Below, in pieces: positions 32,761-46,276 of a stretch of 64,000 nt of DNA (positions are counted from its first letter, which is position 1; each line of letters begins with the position of its first letter). The notes under the pieces are model-generated. The model searched no databases. It was not told the origin of the DNA and saw only the letters and a list, made by a program, of their open reading frames with translations. This stretch comes from Prunus persica (lineage: Eukaryota; Streptophyta; Magnoliopsida; Rosales; Rosaceae). The translations under genes were made by a program, and so were the position numbers. The stretch is from positions 20,973,517-21,037,516 of the forward strand of contig NC_034014.1 of assembly GCF_000346465.2 (NCBI RefSeq), given 5' to 3'.

Positions 32761-35422
32761 ATGGAACCGGGGTCGAGCTCAGAGCCACTGGACAAGGCTG
32801 AGAGAGAGAGGGGACCGAGGAGTGATGCTGCAATAGGCTCTGTTGAACCCAAGATCTCGGCCTTTGTGCCGAGGAGGGATCACAATCCAAGAGAGCTGAG
32901 ATCTTGGGCCAAAAGAACTGGGTTTGTCTCTAATTTCTCTGGGGAGACAGCTACTAGTGGCAGTGTGAGAAATGATAGTGCTGGGTTTGGTTTGGAGACG
33001 GGTTTTGATGGTAGAGGTGGTGGCGGGTCGTCTCCAAAAATAGAGATTGATCCGGTTTTGGGCCGGACTAAACCCAGCAAAGGGATTGAGATTGAGCCAG
33101 CTACTGGTCCTAGACATGGAGGGGTGAGGAATGAGCGTGATGAAACAGTGCGGGGTGAGAGTAAGAGGAGGAGGACTGAGAATGAGCCTGTTTTGGGTGC
33201 TAAAGATGATGAGAGAAGAGACGGTGTCAATGGAAATGAGAATAGGAATGGAAGTGGGAATGGGAATGGGCATGGAGTCACACCAGTTGCTTCAGCAGCT
33301 GAGCCGAAGATAATTGATGATGAGCAATATGAAAGAGATGTAGAGATGAATTATCCAGATGGTGAAGAACCTGTTCATGGAGAGTGGGGGAGACCGTCTG
33401 CAATGAAGATTGGATTGAGAGAAAATCCGGGTTTTGGTTAGTTTACTTACATTCCTTTTGTTTTAATGTGTTGATCAATCTTTAAATCGGATTAATTTGT
33501 TGATTAGGCAATTGCTATTTTTTGTTTGTGATATTTGTAGTCTTTATTTCTAGGCAAGAGATTTTCAATATGGTACGATGGGACAGAATGAGTTAAAATA
33601 CTATTGTTTAGGAAAGAAAGGGTTTCTGGCAAAAATAGCGAAATTTAGCATCTTAATAAAAAGTAGTCATTCAAAATTTTGTCTTCAGAAAGTTTAAAAG
33701 CCAGTAAAAATTTGATGCTGATGAAACAAAGCCGGTGATTTGTTAAGTTTATGTTTTCAGTACTTTAAAGCTCCGGAAAAGAAAAGTAGGTACGAGGAAG
33801 CTAAACTTTCAATGTTTCATTCTTCAATATGGGTAAGGCCAGGTAAATAAAAAATAGGCTGAATCTTGTGATAGGGGAGGCATGATTTCCTTAAGCAACA
33901 CCTCCCATTTCTCATAGCATTTGTTTGCTGGAATAGGGGTTAGGAATGGGTCTGAGATTCCTTTCTTAGGTTTGGTAGGTGCAAACATGAGAAAGGAAGG
34001 GTGGGTTTCTCATTCCCGTGTTCTAGTTCTAGCTTTATGATACATGGTAATGACAACTTTTCCCATTTGAATACAAATGCTACATTCCATTGGTTTCTAA
34101 AAACCCTTGGAATGGGAATGGGTATGGTGTTCTTGAAATCCCATTCCCTGGAACAAACGCTACCAGTGCAACAGATATGGGCTAGCACTTAGGTGGCAGG
34201 CAAAGATGAACACTGTAAGGGGGAAATAGCATTGAGAAAGAACACAAGCTTGTAATGCAATCTACTATTCTTTTTCTTCCTTTTCCAGAGAAGAATAGCT
34301 GAAAACGTTCCTTTCAACATTGATATCTCCTGACCCTGAACTTTAGTGCAAGTTTGATGGGTTAGTGCAAGTTTGCTTCAGCTTATGTTGTTTAGACGAA
34401 GGTTTCAAAACTAGAACAAATGTTGTGGTGTTCTCTTAAAATAAATTGATTGATTCAGACTGGCTGTGGTTAGTGATCAGTAACCAAAAGGCATTCCTAT
34501 TACACAAATAATATCTTAGCAAGAGTGAATATCCACTCTTGAATCTGGCTTCACAAAAAATTAGTTTTCTTTCCTTACTCTCATCTGATTGTTTTTCATG
34601 GCAGTTCCACTAATGTATTACGGTCTGCAGCACTATTTATCACTGGCTGGTTCCCTTATATTCATCCCCCTGATCATTGTACCTGCCATGGGTGGAACAG
34701 ATGTAAGCATGTATTCTCCTGCATTCTTTTTGTCTTATAACTTAAGCGGGAAAACTCACTGTTTATATAATTTGCATAAATGATCATAGAAGGATACCTC
34801 CACGGTGATTTCAACAATGCTGCTGGTTTCTGGAATGACAACAATACTGCACTCTTACTTTGGAACTCGACTTCCATTAGTTCAAGGAAGTTCATTTGTA
34901 TACTTGGCACCGGCACTAGTTATCATGAATGCTCAGGAATATCGAAATCTTACGGAGCATGTAAGTTCCGTAACTAAGGGCTAAGATTCTATCAACTGTA
35001 ATATCCTTGAGATTTTCACTGTTACCTGGAATGTTCTAACATCCAGGTACAATTTCCTACTTGAAATCAGTATGTTTTGCCACATATTTGAGGATTTGGA
35101 AATTATACCCTTTTGAAATGGAGCGACTTCCTTTAATTTCATGTCAAATGTATCACGGACCTCATAGTTTCATTGTCTATTAATTTCATTGCAGAAATTT
35201 AGGCATATAATGAGAGAACTGCAAGGAGCTATAATTATTGGTTCAATATTTCAGAGCCTTCTGGGATTTAGTGGTTTAATGTCTTTATTGCTGAGGTAAT
35301 TCAAGAGATTTCTTGTAAAATTTTCATTATGCCGATATTTTGATGTTTATTAAAAAGAAAAATAATATTTATTTTCTGGAATAAAAATGGGTTTCTTGGG
35401 TACATTGGTTCTGCTCCTAATC

Positions 35423-35461
<39 letters not shown>

Positions 35462-38400
35462 TCTAATGTGTGTGTGTGTGTGTGTATATATACACACACA
35501 CATATCGTGTCATTCATTTTGTTTATTTATGACAATGCAATATAACACTAACTTAGGGAAGCATATTTGCATTTTTGGCTTGCATAACCATCTCTTGGAG
35601 CTGGGGCAAAGAGGATTTCGCTGGCACTACTGGAAATAATATATATTTTTTCTACATGTAAACATAATAGGGGGCCTAATGTTTGTTGTTGATAAATCAA
35701 ATCGTGGTTGCTCATTTAGTTGCATCAAAAGTCTTAGTGAATTTGATATGGCTAGTAATTTTAAAACTGAATAATCATTGCCAGCAGCTATCATGATTTG
35801 TATTCTGGTTTTTGCTAGTACTTGTATAAACTATGCCATTTCTCTTTCTGATCTATATGATAACACATTGCAGATTGATACACCCCATTATTGTTGCACC
35901 AACAGTTGCTGCAGTAGGTTTATCGTTTTTTAGCTATGGCTTTCCACAAGCTGGGAGTTGTGTGGAAATTAGTGTTCCGCAGATACTTTTGATTCTCATA
36001 TTCACTCTGGTAAGTGAGTGCGTGGTACTAAATATGCCTATGCAGCCTGTTCTATATAGCTGTCTTTAAGAAGTCTTCCACATTTAATCTTCTTAATTCT
36101 TAAATGCTTTGGCTAAGTGTTAACAAATATTAATGACTTTACTTTTTTGTTGCTATGTTTATAGTACCTTCGAGGCGTATCCATCTTTGGGCATCGCTTT
36201 TTTCAGATTTATGCGGTAGGTATCATACCTTTCAACATCTTGGTTCATTGAAAGCTATATTATTTTTTAAATTAGATATTGGTTTTGTTTGGAGTCTTTT
36301 GACCTGGAAGATTTCAATGTTTCCTAAGTGTAACTGAACCCTGTCCTATACTTTCCTTAGTCTTATGGTGGGTTAAAGAACCCCTACTATCCACGTGTTG
36401 TGCTTTCATGGCAAGTTGAGTTCCCAACATCTTTCCAGAGATGGCCCCAAATGTTATATAAGATTCGGCATTTTGGGACAAGATAAAACTGCCAGGTTCA
36501 AACATTTAGTTTACACAGTGACATCAGTAATCACCATCCTGGCTGGATAATCTTGTTGTAATATATATTCATGGGTCATGGCCATCATAAATTATTGGAC
36601 TCGGTTAGACGTGAGTGTCTTGCGAATGACTGTCTGGCGTGCCAAATTCTAAAATGAAATTACAAAAAAATAAAATAAAAAAATTAGCATTAAAATTAAT
36701 GTTCTCATTTTCTGTTGGTAGCACTCAAACTGTTTTTCTAATACTTTATGGTACATGTCGATATTGTAACTTAATTGATCTTGCTGACATTTTTCTTATT
36801 GCAGGTTCCCTTAAGTGTTATGATCATATGGACTTATGCATTCTTTTTGACAGCCGGTGGAGCATACGATTACAAAGGCTGCAGCCCTGATATACCTAGT
36901 TCAAATATCCTAATAGATGCTTGCAGAAAGCATGCATATACTATGACACATTGCAGGACCGATGTTTCAAATGCATGGAGAACTGCTGCATGGGTCAGAA
37001 TTCCATACCCTTTACAGTGGGGTCTCCCTATCTTCCATTTCAGGACTTCCATTATCATGATTTTTGTGTCGCTCGTAGCATCAGTTGATTCGGTGGGTAG
37101 CTTATAATTCAAATGCAACAGAAAATAAGTTATAAGTATGATGTCACATGCTTGTGTTCTCGCACACACCAGCGCTGCTTATGTCATGTCATTGGTGAGA
37201 GAAGCATCTAAGCTGCTAATGCCTCGACCTTTGAATAGTGGGATTATTTAGACACCCTTCAATAGTGCTATGACTTTGGGCTATGGTGAAGGCTTTGTGA
37301 TTGCACAATAGCACTCATCCCTGTCCTATGATATTTTTTTGGTTGGAAGTCCTTTTTTTCCCCTTCTTACTAATGTTAAAAACTTATATCTGTATTCTAG
37401 GGCAGTGAATGAATGTAAATATGAAATTACCAGCATGACACTGATGCACAGGGTGTAAAAACTTATCCAGGTTGGAACATACCACACTGCATCTGTGCGT
37501 ATTAATTTGCAGCCTCCAACGCCAGGAATCGTCAGCAGAGGAATTGCACTGGAGGGTTTCTGCAGTATATTGGCTGGAATTTGGGGTTCGGGTACTGGGT
37601 CAACAACCTTGACAGAAAATGTACATACAATTAACATAACGAAGGTGGCAAATCGCAGGGCCGTGCAACTTGGAGCAGTTTTCTTAATCTTCTTCTCGCT
37701 TATAGGTAAAGTACTTCAAAACCCCATAAGTTTGAATTGCTGTCAAAAGCACAAAGTAATGTTTTATTGTTGTGTTAAATTATGCTTTGTATTGGATGCT
37801 GTCATAATTGACAATATACTGCATGTATCCTAATCACCATAAGCAGTTTGCAACGCATATTTGGTTGTCATTGGCAGGTATAATTAGTTTATTGATGACC
37901 CCTGTTGGATACTTCAGGAATTTTTCTTTTTAAAAAATGTATTTTGTCACTCATTGTTTTGTAGGAAAAGTGGGTGCCATTCTTGCCTCTATACCATTGG
38001 CCTTGGCTGCTTCAGTACTGTGCTTCACGTGGGCCCTTGTTGTGGCATTGGGTCTCTCAACTTTGCAGTATAGTAGTCAAGCAGCAAGTTTTAGAAACAT
38101 AATGATCGTTGGTGTTTCATTGTTCCTCGGTTTATCTATCCCAGCGTATTTTCAACAGTATCAACCCGAATCCAGCCTCATACTGCCTAGCTATTTTGTT
38201 CCCTATGGAGCAGCATCTAATGGACCACTCCATACGGGCATTAAACAAGTAAGAAAGCTATTTTATCCTTGTTTTCCTTACGGATTCTAAATGCACAAAT
38301 ACGTGAAAAATCAGAGCTTCACTTCCCCCTTCCTAAGAACTATCGAAAGAAAAAAAAAAGGGAAAAAAAAAAAAAAGAGAGGAACTTCTACCGGAATAGT

Positions 38401-38961
38401 GATGAATCAAATGACAACATGCTATTTTGAAGTACCATCACGTTGAAAATTTCCTGCTAACTTGATAATCAAGGAACCTCCAAGGTAGTGAGCCCAGATA
38501 CTGTAAGTTACAAAAAGAACAGTCTTTCTGATGAACTGGTTTCTGAAGATGGTTAAAATCATATTTGGGGACTGATAAATATGATCAAAATATGACATTC
38601 TAGGAGTCTAGGGCCCACGTTTTAACATGTACAGACACGCATGTTTACTGTCCTAGCCTCTTCCATGTACAGTTTCAAGTTCTGTTTTAGGTCCTCTTAA
38701 GTTAGATATGAGCTAAATTGTTGTTTCAATGCCTGGCAGCTTGACTTCTTTATAAATGGACTACTGTCTTTGAACATGGTGGTGACGTTTCTGATAGCAT
38801 TTGTACTAGAAAACAGTGTTCCAGGCAGCCGGCAGGAGCGAGGGGTTTATATATGGTCACGTCCAGAAGACATCTCAACCGATCCATCTTTGCTGGAAGA
38901 TTATTCCTTGCCAAGAAAACTTTGCAGATGTCTTTGCCGGGAAAAACATCTAGGGGTGTGA
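32761..38961 (+). CDS. NAT12: Nucleobase-ascorbate transporter 12-like membrane protein
   Basis: Ten exons give 753 residues: 32761-33436, 34605-34702, 34790-34960, 35195-35295, 35874-36009, 36165-36215, 36805-37092, 37471-37705, 37965-38248 and 38740-38961. All borders are GT-AG and phases agree. Residues 1-225 form a hydrophilic, charged, Gly/Asn-rich extension typical of the NAT11/NAT12 branch. The transporter core follows, from 'PLMYYGLQHYLSLAGSL' (QH motif) through about a dozen hydrophobic segments. The family signature region reads 'GTGSTTLTENVHTINITKV', the NAT12-type variant. The C-terminus is cytosolic-like. Members of this family (NCS2) carry purines or uracil with cations; the substrate of NAT12 itself is not well defined. 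No lesions are seen. Intron 1 (1168 bp) is the longest. Confidence 0.93.
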
Positions 38962-41195
38962 TGTTTTATAGTAATGTGAAAATGCAAAGGCACTTGGTAG
39001 ATTTTTGGGGCACTGAAGAGTGGATATAGTAAAGCTGGAGTGAAGAGAAATGATAATCACACGATATAGACACATAGCAATAGCTTCCTACACCGAATTG
39101 GAAATGTTATGTTAGAGAATAGTTTGCAACCATTGTGATTCCAATTGTACAATGACTGAAAACAGTTTTATAAGGGCTACAATTTAGCTCTTTGTAATAT
39201 GTAAATCCATCAAATAGTTATTCATTCCAAATAAAAGTTTATTGGAACTGACTCTTGCATTAGTGGAAGAATTACTATAAATACAACCTGAAAGCACAAA
39301 GTCCACTCTAGCCTATACGTTAATCCGCCCTTGATTCCAACCATTTAAAAGTTTCACAATCAGAATACCATACGAACTCTGAATCTGAAATAAGAGGTGA
39401 AATTGACGATCACATGATCAAACCATTGGTAAAATGAAATTTATACCCTTGAAGCATTCTCTCCATTCTCTACCTTCAGTTGCTTATCTTGGACAAGCTG
39501 TTAGATTTTCTCCTTGGCATCGAATATTTCTTTTTCATCTGATTTGCATTTCCATGTTTGTTCTGCTTGCTTAAGTGGAAAGCTGACATGTTGATCATTC
39601 TACCAGGGCATTTCAAAAACTAGATAATGTTGTTTGGGGCTCTTGTCTTTATGAGTCAATAGAGTAACCTTGTCAATAGACTCGAAACTGAACCAAGCCG
39701 AACCGTGCTCAGGCCTATCATATCGTATCCTAGTATCCTACACCCCACACCGTATGCTTCCCCTTCCTTTATATGTGAATTATATATAACTGGCCCTCCA
39801 CCTTTCAAATTACAATATTGCCTAACTAAATATTGAAAAAAAACTGTCATTTTCTGTTCTAATGAACAAAATGTGAATAGCATGTAAACACACACTTATT
39901 AACCTGTCCTCATCGAGTGATGTCTTATTCAGATTGATCCGTCCAATTCCATTATTAATTCCGTGAATAGTACAGTCTGTCTGGTCTGCCTATAAGATGA
40001 ACGTCCTCCTCTAGCGTTGCTGGGTTTGGGTTGGTTTTGGCTATATCAACTTTTCTTTTAAAATAAAATATAGACAAACGGCTCTCGTCTCAGTCATATG
40101 TGGACCACAAGTACATGTACGTACGGTACAGAATCTAAGTAAGGCATAGAGAGCATCCTTTGTGTACCTGTGGTTTGGTTTTATTTTCGTTTCGTTAAGC
40201 ATAAATCACTCCAAGATGATAAGGTTTAGAATCCTGCGGTTTTCCCAACTCCCGCACACCAGAATCCATCAGGATAAGGTTTGCCACTCTAGCCTTATAT
40301 TGGTTATGTTTTCCTTGTACCATTTGATCATTATGTGTACAAAATGATTTCTCACATCAAAATCCATATATATCTCTCTCATGGGCTCAAAAGATGTTAT
40401 ATGGAGCCCAAACAAGGACGGAACAAACATTCTAAAAATTTTAAATAAAAAATATCAAAGAGGCCTCTAGGGCAAAAGTATACCAATGGAAGATATAGCT
40501 ATAGCTAGCATCCTTCAACCATTTGGGGTAGCTAGAATATTAGTATGTTTTGTTTTTGCTTTTTAATGATTTAAGGCACAATGGGTGGAAAAGGTTTTGC
40601 CGACAAGCGGGGTCAGAAATTCTATCAAAGATGGTCAACTTTAAATAGCTTTATAATTACAAGGGACTTAGTTTTTATAGGAAAACATATATAAGAATTC
40701 ATTACAATGATTAAATTTCAATATCACAAATTTAATATCTTAGTAAGTATAACTCAAATTCTAGCAACCTAAAAATAATGAAAGAGTATTAAAAGTTGAT
40801 TTTAGATAGAATGAGAAAATCAAATAAAACCATGACACACATATAAATGACATATGAAGACATGAAAACAAATATAGATCATATTCACGTTCATTATAGA
40901 CAATTTACATTTGTGAGAATGATCAATATGGTAAATATACCTATAAAACAACTTGAATAACATAAATAAATATAATATTTTCAAAATGTTGAGAAGGGTC
41001 AAGTGACCCTTGTGGGCCTTAATTGGCTCCGCCGACAATGAGTAATCGTTTGCATAAATAGTTTGGTTTTGTATGTCACCAAGGCACAAAACCCTTCTTG
41101 GCACAAAACTGTTCTTGGTGCCGGACGTACCCTTAGTAAATAGTTTAAATCTATAAACACACCTTAAACAGTTTCAACTTCCTCACCACCCCAGC

Positions 41196-41253
<58 letters not shown>

Positions 41254-41302
41254 TGCTAAGACAAATTAAAACTCCCCCAATTACGTTGTAGCTTCCAGAT
41301 CA
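38962..41302. other. Intergenic region between NAT12 and exopolygalacturonase
   Basis: The first about 300 bp are the likely NAT12 3' UTR. No gene, RNA or clear transposon was recognised in the rest, which is AT-rich. The polygalacturonase promoter should lie in the last part, just before the CT run. Confidence 0.5.
41199..41250. repeat. (CT)n tract upstream of the polygalacturonase
   Basis: About 26 TC units end 52 bp before the start codon, so the tract is in the 5' UTR or core promoter. Such pyrimidine tracts near plant start sites can affect transcription; that is only a possibility here. Confidence 0.9.
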
Positions 41303-44228
41303 ATGGCAAAGTCATCATGCAGCCTCATTCTTATTCTCTCATGTGTACTTGTGTTTGCCTTCATGAACAACTCATCAGCCGTAGCGTCCAGTGGTATTAA
41401 TAATTACCGTGTGGTCAACTTAGGAGCCAAACCAGATGGCAAGACTGACTCAACCAAAGCCTTCCTTTCTGCATGGGACAAAGCTTGTGCCTCCGTGAAG
41501 CCAGCTGTCGTTCACGTCCCGCGCGGGACGTTCTTGCTAGGCAATGCCATCTTCAGAGGGCCATGCAACAACAAGGCCACCACCTTTCGCATCTCCGAAG
41601 GCACCCTCGTTGCCCCATCCGATTACCGGGTCCTTGGAAATGCTGGTAACTGGCTTTCGTTTCAGGATGTGCACGGCCTCAACATATCTAGCTCGAACGG
41701 AATTCTTGATGGCCAAGGCACTGGTTTGTGGGATTGCAAGGCCTCACCAGGCAAGAGTAATTGCCCTACCGGAGCAATCGTACGTAACTTTAATTACTAA
41801 TTCAGATCACCAAATTATTTTCCATAATTTAAGTACCCTTTTAGACTTTTAGTTGATGGGCGGTGGCTAATAAATTACCTTCCATTCATATACAAGATAT
41901 AGAATTTTATTAAAATAATATGCACCGTCCATGGCATGCATCAAGTACGTACAAACTTGGTGTTCGGAGGAAGCTACTAGTGGATATTGTTGATTGGTCA
42001 GTTTGTGGTCACTCTTCATTTTACTCTTAACTGAAATATTCTCTAGTTATATCTTTTTGTGCTTAAGTGGTTCCAAACGATATCATTTTCGTTTGTTTTC
42101 TTGGGAGGGAATCAGCCTTTTGACTTATTGTATTTCTAACCTATTAACCCACTCTCGTTTAGAGGTTAAAGCATTTTGATTTTCGGATTTAATACTATTT
42201 AGGACTCGTTTAGTTTGCATATTGAACTTATTGGGAATAAACTTCTCATGTCTAATCTCACGATATGAGAATAGAAGATGTTCATTCTTATGTTTGGGAA
42301 CACTATTTTCTCTCATTTCCATGTTTGGTTAGTGCAGTATTAGGAATGAAAAGTTATTCAGTTTTTCAACAATAACCTAAATATTTTATCATTAAAAGTT
42401 ATTAATATGAACAGTTTTTTAAGGGTCAAAAGTAGTGGTATTTAGAAATAATAACATGGGTAAGTAAGTAGAAAAAACATTGCATTAATTGCTTTTCTAA
42501 GTGGGGGGAAATAGTTTCCCAAGGTCAACCAAGGGTATGAAATTCCCCCTACATAGGAAGTCCATACCCATGAGTCCAGAATTGCATTCCCAATAGTGCA
42601 CTTACCAAACATAGGAAAACAAATTTTCTATAATTTTTCAATTATACCCATATTAAATCAAATAAAAAAAGAATGCATTTAATGATACATTGTAATTCTA
42701 AATTATTCATAGGGACAAAATAGTCATGAAAATTGGGCATTGAATGTTGGCTCATTTTCCCAAACTTTCACATGATGAGGGAAAACAAAACCCAAGTTGA
42801 GAGGAGGGCTTCACTTTCCCCCTACTTTCCCATGTACCAGGCAACCATTTCTCATGCTTGGACTTACCAAATATGGGAAAACAATTGAATTTCCATTCCC
42901 AAGTCTCCTTTCCCATGAACCCGACACAACTAAAACATAAAAAATGCATATAGAAACCTTGTGAGTTTAGATTAAGTTATTAACTACTTTAAGTACCTAA
43001 GCTTAGGGAAGTTACATATATATAGAGCATGTACATATGAAGTGTGTGTTTGCGTGGGTTATGTGCAGTCACTGGGTTTCGTCAACTCGAGCAACATTGT
43101 GGTGAGTGGATTGCTATCCCGAAACAGCCAATTGGTCCACATAATCATCAGAGGTTGTCACAATGTGAATATGCATGGAATTAGGGTTTCTGCCTCTGAA
43201 AAAAGCCCCAACACCGATGGCATCCACATTCAAATGTCATCAGACATCACCATTTTGAACTCTGATTTTTCAACCGGTGATGATTGTGTCTCAATTGGCC
43301 CTGGCACCGTTAACTTGTGGATCGAAAAGGTTACTTGTGGACCCGGCCATGGAATTAGGTACGTCAAAATTAAAAAGGGCATGCATTTTTAATCAAGCTA
43401 ATCAAACTAGTATACAAGTACATGTTTTAGTATACTTTAAAGAACCTTTTGTGTTTTTTGATTTACTTCTAAATTTTGAATCGATTTGATTGGTGTTGCA
43501 GCGTTGGAAGTCTAGGGTGGGAGATGCAAGAGCCTGGTGTGCAAAATGTAACAGTTAAAACTGCTACATTTAAGAATACCTTGAATGGTGTCAGGATTAA
43601 GTCTTGGAGTAGGCCTAGCACTGGATTTGCTAGGCACATTCTCTTCCAACACGCCGTAATGGTCGATGTCAAAAATCCCATCATTATTGATCAAAACTAC
43701 TGCCCTAACAACAAAGACTGCCCTCGTCAGGTAAAGATATCATAAGAGTTCTTTTGTAAATTCAATTACGAGCTTTTTGTTTTCCCAGACAATCACATAT
43801 AGCTAGTTGAATTTTTCAAAATATTGGCATCCCCCAAAATATAATGTCTAATTTGGAAATGTATCAAAAGCTTCATGGGTTTTCGACCAAAAAAAAGTGA
43901 TTGGGCTTCATCTTTTCCGTTGGTCAAACTTGCTACATTTTGCACCACATACTTGGTTACTTGAAGTGCTTATTTTGTGTTCATCTTTGATAACACTTTG
44001 TTTGAACAGGTTTCTGGAATCGAAATTACCGACGTGACGTACCAAGACATCCAGGGTACATCAGCAACTGAAGTTGCAGTGAATTTCGATTGTAGTTCCA
44101 AGAATCCTTGTACGGGGATTAGATTGGAGGATGTGAAGCTGACTTACCAGAACCAACCATCTGAAGCTTCATGTAGCCATGCAGATGGAACAGCTGCAGG
44201 TATAGTTCAGCCTACAAGTTGTTTGTAG
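41303..44228 (+). CDS. Exopolygalacturonase (glycoside hydrolase family 28)
   Basis: Four exons (41303-41779, 43069-43358, 43502-43730, 44010-44228) give 404 residues with matching phases. A hydrophobic signal peptide (about residues 1-27) predicts secretion to the wall. The GH28 motifs are in order: NTDG (207-210), DD (230-231), GHG (252-254) and RIK (287-289), so all catalytic Asp and His residues are present. '[21 protein letters not shown]' at the N-terminus and the length fit the pollen-type exopolygalacturonase group, which trims homogalacturonan from its end; pollen expression is an inference. Intron 1 (1289 bp) holds a MITE-like repeat. Confidence 0.92.
42590..42925 (-). repeat. MITE-like dispersed repeat, copy B, in polygalacturonase intron 1
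   Basis: The reverse complement matches 31681-32010 ('GAGACTTGGGAAT', 'CTCTCAACTTGGGTTTTG', 'CATTAAATGCATTC'). The left boundary is uncertain, and the flanking 42200-42580 may belong to a second repeat. Confidence 0.65.
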
Positions 44229-46276
44229 AGGAATTGCGATGGAATGTATCGCGTGAAGTAGGAAATATAAACCTTTGTCATCTTATAGGACCAAAAGAAT
44301 CATAGTTATACACATTACTTAAGTTATAAAAACAATTTTAGGTCAACAAATGAAGTAGAATAAAATCATTTATGTTATCTCTGTTAAATTTTAGATTGTT
44401 TCCAACTATAGCAATTGCTTGTATTGAAAGCCATCCTTACCTTCTCATATTGTGCTAAGCTGACGTATTTGAATTAAAGGTGATTAATGACCATATATTT
44501 GTCATATGGCTTTATGCTCTTTACTTGCAAAGAGGACAACATGTCCATATACAAAGATGACGTGAAGCTCTGTTTGAGACACAACTTTTAGATATTTTGG
44601 TTGAACGTCTAAATTTTCAAACAAAAGTTGTTGCGCATATTTTTGAAATAAATTATCAAATGTTCCATGTTTACTTGGTGATTTATCAAAAAAATTTATC
44701 ATTCATATTGCATTCATTTGCATGTTCAATGACTCATACGATTGAGATCACCAAGACCGTAGTGGGTATTTTCCTCTGGCAAGTTTGAACCATTCGTGAC
44801 CAGTATTACGTTCAACATAAAGAGTGTCGAAGGATCATCCCATGACAGAAGTTGAATTACAAAGAAGTCAGTAAACATTATCTAGAATGTACGTCTAAGA
44901 TAAGTATGTGAGTACTTCTTGTAATCATCGTTCTATAGTGGATTTGTGTTGGACTGAGGAGTCCCATGAATTTTCCCCAAATGTGAAGTTTTACCACTTA
45001 AATAATTCTCTGCGTGTTCCTTTATTTTATAATCAGTACGTTTCAGGATTGATAAGTCATATCAATCCTGCTACCGAAATTTATTTTTTATTTATTTATT
45101 ATAATTTTAAATTAGCCTATTCACCTCCCTTTAGGTATTCTTAATCATCCTACAGATAATTTCAGTAATCTCAACAGGAGGGCCTCCTCATGGGCTGCAT
45201 TGTAAACTCAATGCATCGACTGTGCTTGTGTTGTGAACTTGTGACTCGACTAGGAGGTGATCTGTCTAATTCAAAATGACAAGGGACGGTGGGGGTTGTT
45301 TAATTATAGCTGCATGCAGTCTTCTTTTGTTTCATTGTTATTTTAGTCATAAGTAATTCATAATTCATATTCAAGACAGGATCTCGGTGGCTTTCGTTAG
45401 GCATTGATCTCAATATGTACCCAATTTTTTATTATGTGTGTTCAAGGTTATGTAATAAATAACTAATTAATTAATAGAAACGGAAACCTCGTGACAAAAT
45501 TATTTTAGCATAATTATGCTTAGAATTTTGAGTTGCTACTTTAGAAACATAGACACATAATTGATCTCATAAGATATGTGGTTCAATACATCACACCTGA
45601 CCCTTTTTTTTTTTTTTAATTTATTTATTTATAAAGAAATCTTGTTCTTCTCACGCAAAACAATACCATACGTCTCTCTCACTGTTTGTACAAATAATCA
45701 CACTCACCATCTCCACTTCAATAGAGCAGTAGGCTTTATGATGGCCAACAACCAACGTACCACAAACGTGGCCTTCTAGTTGCCATGCAATCCAAAATAT
45801 TTCAAAACATAAAACATTACAATCAATTAACCTTTTTTTTTTTGTATTGTCAATGAAGTATTAACTTTAACAAATATTTGATCACACATTACCAATCGAA
45901 ACATAATTATGCAATCGCAAAGAACTTATTAGTGTAATGATTTGGAGCAATTAATCTCGCAAGAAAGGTCCTAAATTCGAATCTTCTAGCATCTGTATAA
46001 TATGTGTGAGTTTAATATGTTATTGCCTCTTTCAAAACGAAATCTCTTGAAGAAAAAAAACATAATTATGCAATTCATAATATATTTTATTTAATCAACA
46101 CATAATATGTTTACATTTTTTTATTTTGTCGAAGTAACCAAAAAAAAAAACTACCAATATTAACGTAGAAATTAATACAGACAGACCAAATTAAAAAGGA
46201 AAACATGGACATTGGACATTACAAATTTCTATGGTTTAATTATTCATACATTCTCTGCACTGAGATATTCTAATTA
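44229..46276. other. Intergenic region, no gene recognised
   Basis: It contains the polygalacturonase 3' UTR, then AT-rich DNA. A stretch near 45020-45150 ending 'TTCACCTCCCTTTAGGTATTC' resembles the end of some Copia LTRs, but no partner LTR was found. Poly-T and poly-A tracts occur at 45605-45619 and 45833-45843. Confidence 0.5.

Noticed and set aside
32779..33281. Two long minus-strand frames opposite NAT12 exon 1
   Set aside because: They are antisense shadows of the Gly/Asn/charged N-terminal extension of NAT12.
33930..34190. Possible further MITE in NAT12 intron 1
   Set aside because: GGGAATGGG and CCCATTCCC blocks are suggestive, but I could not define ends or a target duplication.
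45020..45150. Possible solo Copia LTR end
   Set aside because: Only a short terminal-like motif was seen; no TG start, partner LTR or target duplication could be defined.
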